NCBI GenBank assembly: GCA_020796225.1
Contig: CM036756.1
Location: forward strand, 50,262,363 to 50,326,362
From: Arion vulgaris
Taxonomy: Eukaryota > Mollusca > Gastropoda > Stylommatophora > Arionidae
DNA length: 64,000 nt
Reading direction: 5' to 3'
Below the pieces are notes generated by a model. The model was not told where the DNA came from and ran no database searches. It was given only the letters and a program-made list of their open reading frames with translations. Numbering within the stretch: the first letter of the stretch is position 1; every line of letters starts with the position of its first letter. Below, in pieces: positions 59,901 through 62,424 of the stretch. A program made the position numbers and the translations under genes.

Positions 59901-61297
59901 GTTTGCACTACCACAACTGTTTTGTTCGCGGACGCTCATACGCAGCTGTTTCGACTTTTAATTTGGGCATATTTTAGCGGACATCGGCCAAGAGATGCGT
60001 GCTTGTTCAGGGGTTTTCTGCCCTGCATTGCTTTTCCGTGCTTGCACTACTACCACTACCTGTAGGTCTCCCGATCCCTGCCCCCTTAGCCAGACTGGAA
60101 CCACAGTCTGTTTTCAGGGTCACCACTTGGAGGTGGGGAGCAGTGTCTTGATTAGCGCCGCCCCTTCGCTAACCCTGGCACATGTAGCCTCCATGCGCCT
60201 TTTACCCCAAAATCTTGTTCAAGATATCTTCCACTTACAAAATGATAATGTAATATCCAGTTTCAGTAGAATAAGTACATTTTTATGAAGAATTGTCAGT
60301 TTCTTTAGACAAAGGTCACAAAATTATATTGCAGGAAATTTCCCTAACCCTGTTTTGTTAATTCATCAAGGAGAAAGACAATGGCTGTCATTTCTTTCTT
60401 TCAGACATGGCAGACATTATGGTAAAAACTAGAATATCACTACATGACAGCTGCAGAGGCCTATGAGAGAGAGATATCCAACGGACTGCTGAGGTAGCAA
60501 AGTTTTGCTCCGGACAAGTAATTTGATGATCATAACATCACTAAGTTAATGAAAATGTTGCGCCATGAAATATAAAACTAAAAAAAGAAAAAATATTAAA
60601 CTGCTAAAATATCAGAAAATAGCAGAAGATTACAACTAAAGTACACACAAGTAAATTGCAAAAAACAACTAAGCAAGAGAACATAGTTGTTTGCAACAGC
60701 ATAGCAGAATAGATGGTAAGCCTTATGCTTAAATCATGGCATGACAAGATGAAAACAGCAAACAGATCTTTGACTAATAATGCACAAATTAACAACAAAG
60801 AGAAGCAAAATGGGCAAAATGAAATTTCAGCTATAACTTCTGGGATTTACAAAAAATGTAGGACATCATAACTACAAAAATCACACATCTGACACAACCT
60901 TTCTGACCAGATAAACCAATATATTTCTATTCAATATGTTTATTGAAGAGGCAATGATTGTTTGATATTTATAGTTCATACATAAACGAACTCCCATACA
61001 ACATAAAAGTATTCTTTAGCTTTCAGAATTGCATGAAAATGTACAATCTATATATATTTGTTTTTAAAAAAGGTGATAGTAGATACCATGGCTATACCTT
61101 TGAAAGACTCAAGTATTCATCAGTCAAATCCACAATCTGTATATAGTACCATACTTGTTTCCATCTGCCATACACAAATTTAATAGGCAATGGACTATCC
61201 CCGCCTAAACCAGATTTGACAATAAAAAAGTTTCTTTGTTCTGCTGAAACTGATGGGTATGACCAGGTCCACAGCACATCATTGTTGTGATCCCTCT
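11765..61297 (-). CDS. DENND10: DENND10 (FAM45) homologue, seven exons in 49.5 kb, first exon not found
   Basis: Encodes a DENN-domain protein. In vertebrates DENND10 belongs to the endosomal Commander assembly and is linked to late endosome and exosome handling through Rab27. Seven minus-strand exons with consensus AG/GT borders give about 340 codons, close to the 357-residue human protein lacking its first ~18 residues. Conserved blocks in order: VLWTWSYPSV, SKDFNPEKY, LLKKRIVVY, WHRQNWDI with HYVAGF, DLFDLFVNAP, SLAMGKLHK and MPPATENFL. Exon phases agree at every junction except the last (24012-24104 to 11765-11938), where one base is in excess. Introns are 2.6-12.1 kb and full of transposons. 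No upstream exon with the start codon was recognised up to 64000. A possible ATTAAA poly(A) signal lies at 11619-11624. Confidence 0.92.
12120..12800 (+). mobile_element. RTE-like LINE 3' part
   Basis: Frames read LQDVESYTYLGSNIDTEWG, LRIFQLNVKSVLF, ELRKRRWRWIGHTLRRPTGN and a C-terminal WKKFVEDLCSIGS, the RT thumb and C-terminal region of RTE-type ORFs. One frameshift lies near 12400. Related to 29945-30640, and its end is related to 30940-31035 (minus). Confidence 0.8.
12801..13435. other. Intronic DNA without recognisable features
   Basis: No coding similarity, tandem repeat or element end was found. It lies inside the last DENND10 intron. Confidence 0.5.
13440..14866 (+). mobile_element. 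I-group LINE with RNase H, decayed, split by a MITE
   Basis: Translations match the I-like family at 35.5-36.7 and 45.0-46.1 kb. They include LVLSTIEYVAASLTISEMQI and MHIILGCTRIHLL before the MITE, and the RNase H parts SSLSMIWKVEAGSVHRQW and FITGHIGVDGNKRAGW after it. Many stops. The copy stops at about 14866, where an inverted RTE piece begins. It preserves an uninterrupted version of the site that carries a SINE at 35743 (14445-14470). Confidence 0.75.
13872..14213. mobile_element. TTAA-flanked MITE, copy 1
   Basis: About 340 bp similar along its length to 43065-43368. The left end reads CTCTTTCCATG; the right end is the decayed inverse CATGAAAAGC. The flanks are ATAA (left) and TTAA (right). 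It has no coding capacity and interrupts an I-group LINE. The TTAA target and short inverted ends suggest a piggyBac-type non-autonomous element. Confidence 0.7.
14870..15195 (-). mobile_element. RTE-like LINE 3' end, inverted
   Basis: The minus strand reads CTEYIERQQMQWFGHLMRMK, then KERPRKRWIDIIKTTLHKHG and ATHLALECKLKL. Nearly identical to plus-strand 37988-38310. It is sandwiched between an I-group LINE and the chimeric piece at 15208. Confidence 0.8.
15208..15775. mobile_element. Chimeric LINE unit, second copy
   Basis: The left half (to about 15355) is minus-strand RT sequence including the YADD region; the right half is plus-strand YQCQTWTLTTNDRRKLISTE to IKWFGHISRLP. The same inverted junction and both arms occur at 11036-11590, about 95% alike by eye, but the outer flanks differ. 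No single ORF crosses the junction. Confidence 0.75.
15776..17000. repeat. Dispersed repeat R2, copy 2 (interrupted)
   Basis: Matches 7600-8300 on both sides of the insertion at 15820-16360, for example TGATTAGCTTTGAAAGTTGA at 15780 and GTGTACTTATTATTTTATAA at 16498. AT-rich and non-coding. Confidence 0.7.
15820..16360 (+). mobile_element. Unclassified ~550-bp element, copy 1
   Basis: Matches 52703-53260 in inverted orientation along its whole length, from TGGCCAGCAATGGCGGAATG to CCGTACTTATGAACT. Flanked by an imperfect long duplication (ATATAACTCTAGAAAAATC at 15801, ATATAACGCTAAAACATC at 16361). The uninterrupted site is at 7652. No terminal inverted repeats, no poly(A), and frames no longer than about 100 codons. 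Duplications of this length suggest LINE-mediated insertion. Confidence 0.75.
17020..20145 (+). mobile_element. Nearly full-length BovB-like RTE retrotransposon
   Basis: The leader (17020-17330) is followed by an APE-type endonuclease: KIKIGTWNVRTMNEGKHQIV, ISEHRWSG, LIIMGDVNAKVG and ADCASDHELLM. The RT follows from about 18650: PGCDNISAEFIKAGG, SIFIPIPKKGD, IDYSKAFDCVEHQELW, CLFNIYAENIMRN, and the active site RYNDDTVLL, which has Asn where YADD is usual. The C-terminal region includes LRYFGHIKRHEGL. It ends in a TGATGATGATGATAAA tail at 20131-20145. More than six stops or shifts make it inactive. It lies antisense in the last DENND10 intron. Confidence 0.9.
20150..20340 (+). repeat. Dispersed repeat R1, uninterrupted copy
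   Basis: Matches 8748-8815 plus 10077-10185 without the LINE-leader insertion. No coding similarity; AT-rich. It lies between the RTE tail and the Penelope 3' end. Confidence 0.7.
20512..20545 (-). ncRNA. hammerhead-like core in Penelope 3' UTR, copy 2
   Basis: The minus strand reads TTGATAA, a GGCC/GGUC stem with UUGUU loop, then GAAAC and a two-pair helix III (AC/GU) followed by UU. Two core positions differ from the active consensus (C3 to U, G8 to A), but they could pair with each other. Helix I is not evident. Confidence 0.45.
20781..21357 (-). pseudogene. Penelope-like Cys linker and GIY-YIG endonuclease
   Basis: From 21357 the frame has LVAYRRDRSLKDMLVHSRLK and a Cys-rich motif (CGRRLCNTCAY). 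A shift near 21150 leads to IIYAIICKRCNKAYIGETGR and LSDRFAQHLRDIRQ, the GIY-YIG core (here IYA...YIG) with its conserved Arg. A further shift leads to VATHFNDTGHSG and RFALENRLISLYGT. GIY-YIG nucleases nick the target for Penelope insertion. Confidence 0.9.
21354..22172 (-). pseudogene. Penelope-like reverse transcriptase
   Basis: 272 open codons: FHLDVCSLYTSIPHSDGL, QISGVAMGTKMGPSYACLFM, the RT active site YHRYIDDCIGI (YIDD) and CVNFLDITITI. This fits Penelope-type RTs, which are related to telomerase. The domain looks intact in this frame, but the element is shifted on both sides. Confidence 0.92.
22748..23296 (-). pseudogene. Penelope-like element ORF, N-terminal part
   Basis: 182 codons containing LSLSDSERCVLSKGLKFVPL and LQDVHRFHRGLRLKFHF. 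The KGLKFVP motif and following aromatic/basic stretch are typical upstream of the Penelope RT. Between 22172 and 22748 the frame is broken and conserved sequence is weak. Confidence 0.8.
23460..23760 (+). mobile_element. RTE-like LINE 3' end
   Basis: Reads RRRRWRYVGHALRRNDQRIS and a decayed C-terminus, ending in CATATATAACATATAACTGT. The same end is at 36665-36960. Its left side was replaced by the Penelope-like element. Confidence 0.7.
24012..24104 (-). CDS. DENND10: DENND10 exon 7
   Basis: 93 bp between CATTTCAG and GTAACT. It encodes ESLAMGKLHKDIAVLMMEKA and then DDDNLSDIDYK, matching human EAMAMGKLHKEMGQLIVQSA. With the visible donor it ends one base out of phase with the last exon. An extra A in the TATAAAG end, an unseen microexon or a sequencing error could explain this. 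Confidence 0.9.
24105..24890. other. AT-rich intron sequence without features
   Basis: Directly upstream (in gene sense) of DENND10 exon 7. Homopolymer A/T runs only; no coding similarity or element end. Confidence 0.55.
24895..29150 (+). mobile_element. Long LINE with endonuclease, RT and RNase H (Jockey/I-like)
   Basis: The leader (24895-25430) is followed by an APE endonuclease with ELQNFLKEHDIDVCCIQETH and NWIIVGDFNSHSPSWG. The RT begins near 26640: LKEKKAPGADGITMN, PKSYRPISLLNCAGKLMERL, EGVPQGSVIAQLFLIYIN and LHADDFAIW. The thumb has GLRITMRAMKSSPIIEME. An RNase H domain follows at about 28280-28670 (FSDSRFVLQAI, SQWIPAHCGIPGNEKADKLA). The 3' end near 29150 encodes TLFMTHTGVV. Numerous shifts; antisense to DENND10. 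Same lineage as 55.6-60.2 kb. Confidence 0.88.
29248..29345 (-). mobile_element. I-group LINE 3' terminus with CCAATAA tail
   Basis: The minus strand reads ATATCTGTTGGGGGAGACTG to GACGTCAGTTTAGTAACC and a short CCAATAA repeat. The same terminus is at 33190-33275 (plus). Confidence 0.75.
29346..29535 (-). repeat. Dispersed repeat R4 with CCGATATATCGG palindrome, copy 1
   Basis: Matches plus-strand 63210-63360, including GATATATCGGCTTTTGGATG and ACGAATGTATCTTCACAACC in the minus reading. It holds two GATATATC palindromes. Non-coding and not classified. Confidence 0.6.
29690..29915 (-). mobile_element. BovB-like RTE endonuclease fragment (downstream half)
   Basis: The minus strand matches 17640-17870 of the RTE at 17 kb, around the MGDVNAKVG endonuclease motif (here ATGGGAGACTTCAATGCG). 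Together with 30650-30962 it formed one RTE copy that was later split. Confidence 0.7.
29945..30640 (+). mobile_element. RTE-like LINE 3' part inserted into an RTE copy
   Basis: Reads VGEFVYFGSKISKSGGTDEE, IFSSNVKSVLLYGSEMRRVT and WRWVGHILRKTQ, with a 3' end near 30640. The family is that of 12.1 kb. It carries a short CACACAGTGTG duplication at 30118-30145. It separates the two halves of a minus-strand RTE endonuclease. Confidence 0.78.
30650..30962 (-). mobile_element. BovB-like RTE endonuclease fragment (N-terminal half)
   Basis: The minus strand reads KIGMWNVRTMNEAKH and LNINILGIAEHR, matching the start of the 17-kb RTE endonuclease. Confidence 0.75.
30940..31035 (-). mobile_element. RTE-like LINE 3' end
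   Basis: The minus strand matches 12745-12815 (TGGAAGAAGTTTGTTGAAGA and TGTTGGGAGTTGATAGGTGA). Only the last ~90 bp remain. Confidence 0.65.
31120..31335 (+). mobile_element. SINE (GAA-tailed family), old copy 4
   Basis: A diverged match to the 35.7-kb SINE: ATAAGAGGCGACT, GAAATCGGATGTG, CAATGTACAATCGTTCTTGG and CACACAGAGTG. Head and tail have decayed, so no target duplication could be defined. It ends 57 bp before DENND10 exon 6. Confidence 0.65.
31393..31460 (-). CDS. DENND10: DENND10 exon 6
   Basis: 68 bp between AATATTAG and GTATTG. It encodes TDLFDLFVNAPASKITVAPH, then SK, matching human PDLYDVFVNLAESEITIAPL. The small size and both phases agree with the neighbouring exons. Confidence 0.92.
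31560..31795 (-). mobile_element. LINE 3' end, RTE-like, decayed
   Basis: The minus strand reads YLVYFGHIKT, EEKVEGRRSRED and SLAECTVRAKDRT, the usual C-terminal end of RTE-type ORFs. Confidence 0.65.
31810..32510 (+). mobile_element. RTE-like LINE, RT thumb and C-terminal part
   Basis: A copy of the family at 10411-11190. The plus strand encodes VHRFKYLGTLLTSDGRCKTE, a stop-broken thumb, and an end matching FFGHKMRREGLEHL. Several in-frame stops. Confidence 0.75.
32545..33280 (+). mobile_element. I-group LINE, RNase H and 3' end
   Basis: Reads NTDGVGSRGEKSGWGF, TSSMRMEVEAVTAALHWI, VVVSDSQSMLHKIQ and VFCNERADRLAS, the conserved acidic RNase H positions. It ends YLLGD and a tail of GTAACCAATAACCAATT near 33275. 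The last catalytic region is shifted. Confidence 0.82.
33281..33945 (+). mobile_element. Penelope-like element, GIY-YIG part and 3' end
   Basis: 5'-truncated. Reads LIYAIICKRCNKVYIGETGK, RLSDRFAQHLRDIRQCSV and VATHFNDTGHLG, then a shifted end and a 3' UTR to about 33945. Close to the copy at 20.4 kb but less frameshifted in the nuclease. It directly follows an I-group LINE 3' tail. Confidence 0.88.
33851..33882 (+). ncRNA. hammerhead-like core in Penelope 3' UTR, copy 3
   Basis: TTGATAA, GGCC/GGUC stem with UUGUU loop, then GAAC (one A short of GAAAC) and GTTGCTGTA. Same U/A core substitution as the other copies. Confidence 0.4.
33950..34785 (+). mobile_element. Jockey/I-like LINE, RNase H and 3' part
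   Basis: Reads EVQALNLAAKTLKNISAFQQ, VLQWVLSYCGIPGKERSDKL and LIRLRIGHKRLNRHLHRLRL, then CAVEHILQDCHL, the RNase H and Cys/His-type tail of the lineage at 24.9-29.1 kb. Stops between frames. Confidence 0.78.
34915..35145 (+). mobile_element. I-group LINE 3' end
   Basis: Closely matches 45885-46115: ATATGCAAAGAGATTGAGTA, GAGGAGATCGGAGCATCTAT and TAGTCCTTATATAACTGATA. Only the last ~230 bp remain. Confidence 0.75.
35485..36660 (+). mobile_element. I-group LINE, RNase H region, carrying a SINE
   Basis: Upstream of the SINE: GEEWIPMPSIYGNTFSTIIK and VALDADVKAIIDE. Downstream: VVINMDGSEFATKSPH (first RNase H Asp), ASSMTMEVLAVTNALCWLES (Glu), HVYILSDSLRMIRKVEAG (Asp) and FIPGRMGVVGNERADSL, then ARKEQHNRYMSRLINQNRTG. 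One of the better preserved RNase H domains here. Ends at about 36660. Confidence 0.85.
35743..36003 (+). mobile_element. SINE (GAA-tailed family), copy 2
   Basis: Starts GCTTCGCCCGAGTGGTTACT (A-box-like) and ends in a GAA repeat tail. Flanked by ATTGATGAAA at 35733-35742 and 36004-36013, an exact target duplication. The paralogous LINE at 14445-14460 shows the uninterrupted site. Confidence 0.92.
36665..36960 (+). mobile_element. RTE-like LINE 3' end
   Basis: Similar to 23510-23760 (AGAAGATGGAGATATGTTGG, TGAGAAGAAATGATCAAA, TACAGGCTATATGTAACA). Confidence 0.65.
36961..37730. other. Intronic DNA without recognisable features
   Basis: AT-rich, no coding similarity or element end found on either strand. 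Confidence 0.5.
37735..38315 (+). mobile_element. RTE-like LINE 3' part
   Basis: Reads IKSIFLPTLCYQCQTWSLTA, then CTEYIERQQMQWFGHLMRMK, KERPRKRWIDIIKTTLHKHG and THLALERKLKLPS. Its last 320 bp recur inverted at 14870-15195. It is followed by a TA microsatellite (38323-38349). Confidence 0.82.
38756..42235 (+). mobile_element. Nearly full-length LINE of the CFDP2-like endonuclease/RT type
   Basis: The leader (38756-39160) holds repeats of the GGCTAGGGAGTAAACC module. Endonuclease from about 39165: PLRFGTWNVRTMCPGLV, AIQETRLPDCGS, LFILGDLNARKGSD, QLDFVLTRRQHLN, DCDTDHALVISK. RT from about 40560: KASGLDNIPAEVLKYN, YKNKGDKGDCNNYRGISLLS, ESQCGFRARRSTTDMIFTLR, CIAFLDLTKAFDTVSRPSLY; then, shifted, SGVKQGCVLAPTLFGI and LLFADDAALVAHSET. 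The C-terminal region has LRWLGHVRRMETYRIP. The main open frame (40280-41113) is the longest of this element. Antisense to DENND10. Such proteins are often listed as craniofacial development protein 2-like. Confidence 0.9.
42240..43060. other. Intronic DNA, partly degenerate CTA repeats
   Basis: No coding similarity. 42905-43010 is a degenerate CTACTA/ACTACT-rich stretch. Confidence 0.5.
43065..43368. mobile_element. TTAA-flanked MITE, copy 2
   Basis: Bounded by TTAA at 43065-43068 and 43365-43368. The right end reads CATGGAAAGAG; the left end (CTCCACGTGGAG) has decayed from its inverse. Matches 13872-14213 throughout. It lies about 90 bp downstream of the DENND10 exon 5 donor. Confidence 0.75.
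43459..43599 (-). CDS. DENND10: DENND10 exon 5
   Basis: 141 bp between TTTTTCAG and GTACAC. It encodes SIPAFAWHRQNWDIVFPFVH, then EISSLQSCSHYVAGFTEAAVEG, aligning with human LPALVWHRQDWTILHSYVH and GYVAGFVDLEVSN. Confidence 0.95.
44010..44365 (+). mobile_element. RTE LINE 3' end with TGATGATGATAAA tail
   Basis: Reads RGRVPRRRGRPRRRWLQDIK, then ETMNMTIGEVGELARDEVNF, ending in CTTGATGATGATAAATG. The tail type is shared with the 17-kb RTE. Confidence 0.75.
44388..44615 (+). mobile_element. tRNA-derived SINE
   Basis: The 5' part resembles a tRNA: an A-box-like segment (GAATGAATTAGAGCACGAG) and, 30 bp on, a B-box-like GGGTACAATCCC. A tRNA-unrelated body of ~130 bp follows. The acceptor stem and full cloverleaf are not preserved, so it is not a functional tRNA gene. 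Confidence 0.75.
44616..44995. other. AT-rich intron sequence without features
   Basis: Poly(T) and A/T runs; nothing recognisable. Confidence 0.5.
45000..46115 (+). mobile_element. I-group LINE, RT C-terminus, RNase H and 3' end
   Basis: The longest open I-type frame (45015-45920): RIQNEAMRIILGCTKDTPG, RFLLDLPTIANRIETWRV, then an RNase H with TSSLTMEVRAVTEAVSW, VFILSDSMSMIRKVESG and FIFVPGHAGVRGNERADRLA. The first RNase H Asp region is altered (VVIYTMVQSF where a DGS motif is expected). The 3' end runs to about 46115 with AAAGERHTKYAKRLINQHRT-like sequence in a shifted frame. It stops 94 bp before DENND10 exon 4, antisense to it. Confidence 0.87.
46209..46326 (-). CDS. DENND10: DENND10 exon 4
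   Basis: 118 bp between CCCACAG and GTTTGTG. It encodes DIIHTFGIESILLYTAVLLK, then KRIVVYFPPH and LLDYTR, aligning with human DIVSQFGMETVILHTALMLK followed by KRIVVYHP. The phases fit exons 3 and 5. Confidence 0.95.
46535..47175 (+). mobile_element. I-group LINE, RT C-terminal fragment
   Basis: Decayed plus-strand reading with VKYLDVRYN, AFKERIDHIITKARKGLLVI and YHQLVMSTIVYAI, the region upstream of the LERIQNEAMR-type block. Many stops; the end near 47170 is diffuse. Confidence 0.65.
47225..47965 (-). mobile_element. I-group LINE, RNase H and 3' end
   Basis: The minus strand reads VNVYTDGSVVRHMQSSWAFT, SLEIIAVTKAMAWLESHFYP and TGVNGNERTDL. Its 3' end (AATATAGTTTAGTCAACAG in the plus reading) matches the ends at 61960-62165 and 63520-63725. 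Confidence 0.72.
48125..49250 (+). mobile_element. RTE-like LINE, RT and C-terminal part
   Basis: Reads CNNYRGISLISHIGKMYAKI, EAQMGFR, CSVAFIDQEKAFNRIDRNKL, SGVRQGCVLSPLLFITYMDN, then in a shifted frame LFFADDQVLIAENE (FADD active site). The C-terminal part has QCQTWPIT and IKWFGHL, so it belongs to the YQCQTW family of 11.2 and 15.4 kb and shows that family's RT. Confidence 0.85.
49330..50265 (+). mobile_element. LINE RT fragment, split by a SINE
   Basis: Sequence before and after the SINE belongs together. Downstream the plus strand reads KEGKVPLAKNKS and, after shifts, LVYADDCVLNAS (YADD active site) and HKHREN. Heavily decayed; the clade is not clear. Confidence 0.55.
49459..49714 (+). 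mobile_element. SINE (GAA-tailed family), copy 3
   Basis: 256 bp matching 35743-36003. Flanked by GAAATGCAT at 49450-49458 and 49715-49723. The head reads CGCCCGAGTGGTTACTGGGG; the tail is GAAGAAGAAGAA. Confidence 0.9.
50266..50615. other. Intronic DNA next to exon 3, no supported gene
   Basis: A 74-codon plus-strand frame (50316-50540) has no family resemblance and overlaps no splice signal. I treat it as chance. Confidence 0.5.
50619..50847 (-). CDS. DENND10: DENND10 exon 3
   Basis: 229 bp between GTTTTCAG and GTGCTA. It encodes IVQFALVLTSKDFNPEKY, then the ILDAYLSVATRDTCDSNENI block, ending at CCIK. The SKDFNPEKY motif is nearly identical to the vertebrate protein. It starts in phase 0 and leaves one base for the next exon. 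Confidence 0.95.
50850..51495. other. AT-rich intron sequence without features
   Basis: No coding similarity recognised. Confidence 0.5.
51500..51830 (+). mobile_element. I-group LINE RNase H scrap
   Basis: GVTSNERADRLTPKTPK and the following GGATTAAGGGGATATGCTG match the family at 32930-33020. CCCGGAGTGCTTTGTCAGTT at 51811-51830 matches its 3' end. Decayed. Confidence 0.55.
51840..52325. other. Intronic DNA without recognisable features
   Basis: Nothing supported on either strand. Confidence 0.5.
52330..53870 (-). mobile_element. I-group LINE, RNase H region, split by the ~550-bp element
   Basis: The minus strand reads MAIRHKVAQVKAYLRVSTDT, RRLKRGQSWMAEAENVIKQV, LRHGEEWMPISEDMTAYTRV, SSMTMEITAASMALSWVAEQ and MIIISDSMNMLQMIESGMGG. 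The insertion follows, and then QGNEHADFLANNARL and HARQCLFRGRERRYSNQLLM. The RNase H domain was one piece before the insertion at 52703-53260. Confidence 0.8.
52703..53260 (-). mobile_element. Unclassified ~550-bp element, copy 2
   Basis: Inverted match to 15820-16360. Exact 13-bp target duplication GATGTCCACCCAT at 52690-52702 and 53261-53273. Removing the element and one repeat restores the RNase H reading of the host LINE. No inverted ends, no poly(A), no long frame. Confidence 0.85.
54070..54400 (+). mobile_element. RTE-type LINE endonuclease fragment
   Basis: Reads RGDILVE, MIIENTWFKLHHITGHEK and MPGSDCNSDHVKKIV, the C-terminal half of an APE endonuclease with its SDH motif. Stops inside. 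Confidence 0.65.
54640..54840 (+). mobile_element. tRNA-derived SINE candidate
   Basis: An A-box-like CGTAACGCGTTGGACGATGG and B-box-like GCGGGTTCAGTTCCG about 30 bp apart, then a ~110-bp body and an A-rich end (54824-54840). It differs from the SINE at 44.4 kb. Only one copy was seen, so the call rests on the tRNA-like head. Confidence 0.6.
55150..55285 (+). mobile_element. Jockey/I-like LINE endonuclease scrap
   Basis: The shifted plus reading QPTFYSKSWHTTSTPDLEF matches PTFYSRRWHTTSTPDLAF of the element at 57.7 kb. Only about 100 bp are recognisable. Confidence 0.55.
55421..55565. repeat. CT/CCCT-rich simple repeat (GA-rich on the LINE strand)
   Basis: CTCTCCCTCC-type polypyrimidine run of about 145 bp. 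It lies exactly at the 3' end of the minus-strand LINE, so it may be that element's expanded tail. Confidence 0.9.
56317..57471 (-). pseudogene. LINE reverse transcriptase, 384 open codons
   Basis: Begins with a linker (PRGARKNYKPYWIAEAQKLE), then RKSPGNEGITNEMLKNLG, REWKEAIMVPILKPGKNK, STEDQVTYIAQEIEDGF, LVNMEKAFDTVWKEGL and ARVQVQGYTSKKATLEQGVP. Between about 56745 and 56620 the open frame is wrong: the usual RPISLLSCTGKLM block is in another frame. Two compensating shifts therefore keep the ORF open. The GVPQGSVLSP and YADD regions lie after the stop, broken. Confidence 0.85.
57475..58215 (-). pseudogene. LINE endonuclease domain, broken
   Basis: The minus strand reads IVQWNAEGIHHKK near 58210, then FRLDREGHKGGVLTLVRNGI, MVVGNFNSHSDRWGYLK and LPTFYSRRWHTTSTPDLAF, ending GDHRPVKLQVDLKF. 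These are the N, D/N and H motif regions of an APE-type endonuclease. Several shifts. Confidence 0.8.
58925..59341 (-). rRNA. 28S rRNA 5' segment (~415 nt), embedded in LINE leader
   Basis: The minus strand begins GACCTCAGATCGGACGAGAT, then GAATTTAAGCATATAACTAA, GGCGAGTGAAGTGGG, GCCCAGCACCGAATCCC and GACAAGTACCGTGAGGGAAA, ending after AGAGAGAGTTCAAGAGTATG. This is the start of eukaryotic 28S rRNA through the D1 region. The similarity begins at the mature 28S 5' end and stops abruptly near 58925. Both flanks are LINE leader, not ITS2, so this is not a functional rRNA gene. Confidence 0.93.
59440..60055 (-). repeat. Two pairs of direct repeats in the LINE leader
   Basis: Pair 1: 59450-59570 and 59616-59740, sharing GTTCACACATCTG and ACACTCAGCT. 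Pair 2: 59815-59920 and 59955-60055, sharing GGGCATATTTTAG and TGCATTGCTTTTCCGTG. Repeated leader units are common in LINE promoters. Confidence 0.8.
60236..61095. other. Intronic DNA with a short RTE 3' end
   Basis: Mostly AT-rich without features. 60437-60530 (GACAGCTGCAGAGGCCTATG to AAGTAATTTGATGATCATAA) matches the last 90 bp of the 17-kb RTE, on the plus strand. Confidence 0.65.
61098..61297 (-). CDS. DENND10: DENND10 exon 2 (first one found)
   Basis: 200 bp, entered after TTTATAG and left before GTATAG. It encodes ERDHNNDVLWTWSYPSVS through FVYGRWKQVWYYIQIVD to LSLSK, matching the N-terminal longin-like part of the DENN module (human LIEKDTNGEVLWVWCYPS). It needs one base from the missing first exon to complete its first Glu codon and ends in phase 0. 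Confidence 0.93.
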
Positions 61298-61604
61298 CTA
61301 TAAACAATATAAGAAATCACAGAACTTGTGTTACAAAATATATTGAGAAACAATAATTAAAAAAGTGAACCTTGTAAATGATAAATAGAAGTAAGAACAA
61401 AATAGTCATTTTAAAACTTCTATTAAGAGTTATAGTATTGGACTAGTAGAAAACCAATAATTCAGTTTGTTCTTCTCTTTGACTAAGACTGCATAAATAG
61501 TTGTTATTTGAGAGGTTATCACGGAAAAATTGTAACACACCTCTCCAAACCTACTTTATAAAACAGGTAGTTAAAAAATGTAGTAAATGTCAACTGTAAA
61601 CCCC

Positions 61605-61945
61605 CTGCCTTGTGGATGACTCCAGAGAGCTAAAGGTTAGGGGAGTAAACCATGATAAAAAATCCCCATGACCTTGTGGGTTAGCACAGTTATGCATTGT
61701 TGCATAAACCTCTGCAACAAATCCAGAGGGAGGGACCCAAAGGCAGTAGATGGTTAGATATATTCCATTTCATCTTTTGGCATCCCTGCAAACAATGGAT
61801 GAAAACAGGAAAGTCGAAAGGAGGTTTGTGAAAAATAGGTCAGGCACATAATCCCCATATTAGCTGCCCAGGGTAGGCAAGAAATATAAATGGAGGACAC
61901 TTCAGCCTAGCTTTCGGCTCGAACACAACACAGAAAGCAACAGTC
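61605..61945 (+). mobile_element. 5' leader fragment of the 38.8-kb LINE family
   Basis: Closely matches 38760-39150, with CTGCCTTGTGGATG, GGTTAGGGGAGTAAACC, GGAGGGACCCAAAGGCAGT and CTTTCGGCTCGAACACAACA. It stops before the endonuclease start. Confidence 0.8.
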
Positions 61946-61959
61946 ACTGGTTATAATAA

Positions 61960-62165
61960 TAATTCTAAAAAATATATTCCAAGTCAAGTGTGGTGTAGCT
62001 AGACAAGAACACTATGCCGGTAGTCAAAGAATAGCAAACCAACAAAGAACTGAGGTTGTTAGCCGCCACATGCAGAGAGACATACTGTGGGGGAGATAGG
62101 AGCATTTATGAACTAATTGGTGCGACGTGCAGAGATGATGATCCGATGACTAAACTAAAATGCAA
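61960..62165 (+). mobile_element. I-group LINE 3' end
   Basis: Matches 63535-63725: GTGTAGCTAGACAAGAACAC, CCAACAAAGAACTGAGGTTG and GATGATCCGATGACTAAACT. Only the terminal ~200 bp remain. Confidence 0.72.
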
Positions 62166-62424
62166 ACTAGAGGAAAAAGACAATGCAAATATTATTCAAA
62201 ACTTATACTGTTTTCCGTGGTTTACGTTTTGTAGGTTTGGTATTTATATCTGGCATATTTTTTAATTATTATTTATAATAATTCGGACAATGTCTTAGTC
62301 GAACAAACAAAATGCGCTTGTGCGCATGAGTAGTATGTTGGACAACTATTATGTAAGTAATTCACGAGGTCATGTTCCAGCCCGCCCCTAGAGAGCAGTA
62401 CTACGATCCAGTCATCAACATTAA

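Larger units (their letters stand above)
55566..60235 (-). mobile_element. LINE (Jockey/I-like) with a 28S rRNA segment in its leader
   Basis: The minus strand has, in order: a leader (60235-58380) with internal repeats and an embedded 28S segment; endonuclease (from about 58215 to 57475); RT (57471-56317); and a C-terminal part ending near 55566 (MKSTPIKAMETIIGLQT). Leader parts on both sides of the 28S segment match the leader copy at 8.8-10.0 kb. Truncated before any RNase H. Same lineage as 24.9-29.1 kb. It lies in sense orientation in DENND10 intron 2. Confidence 0.85.

Noticed and set aside
59341..60235. ITS2 and 5.8S upstream of the 28S segment
   Set aside because: No 5.8S sequence is present, and the region matches the LINE leader at 8840-9390 instead.
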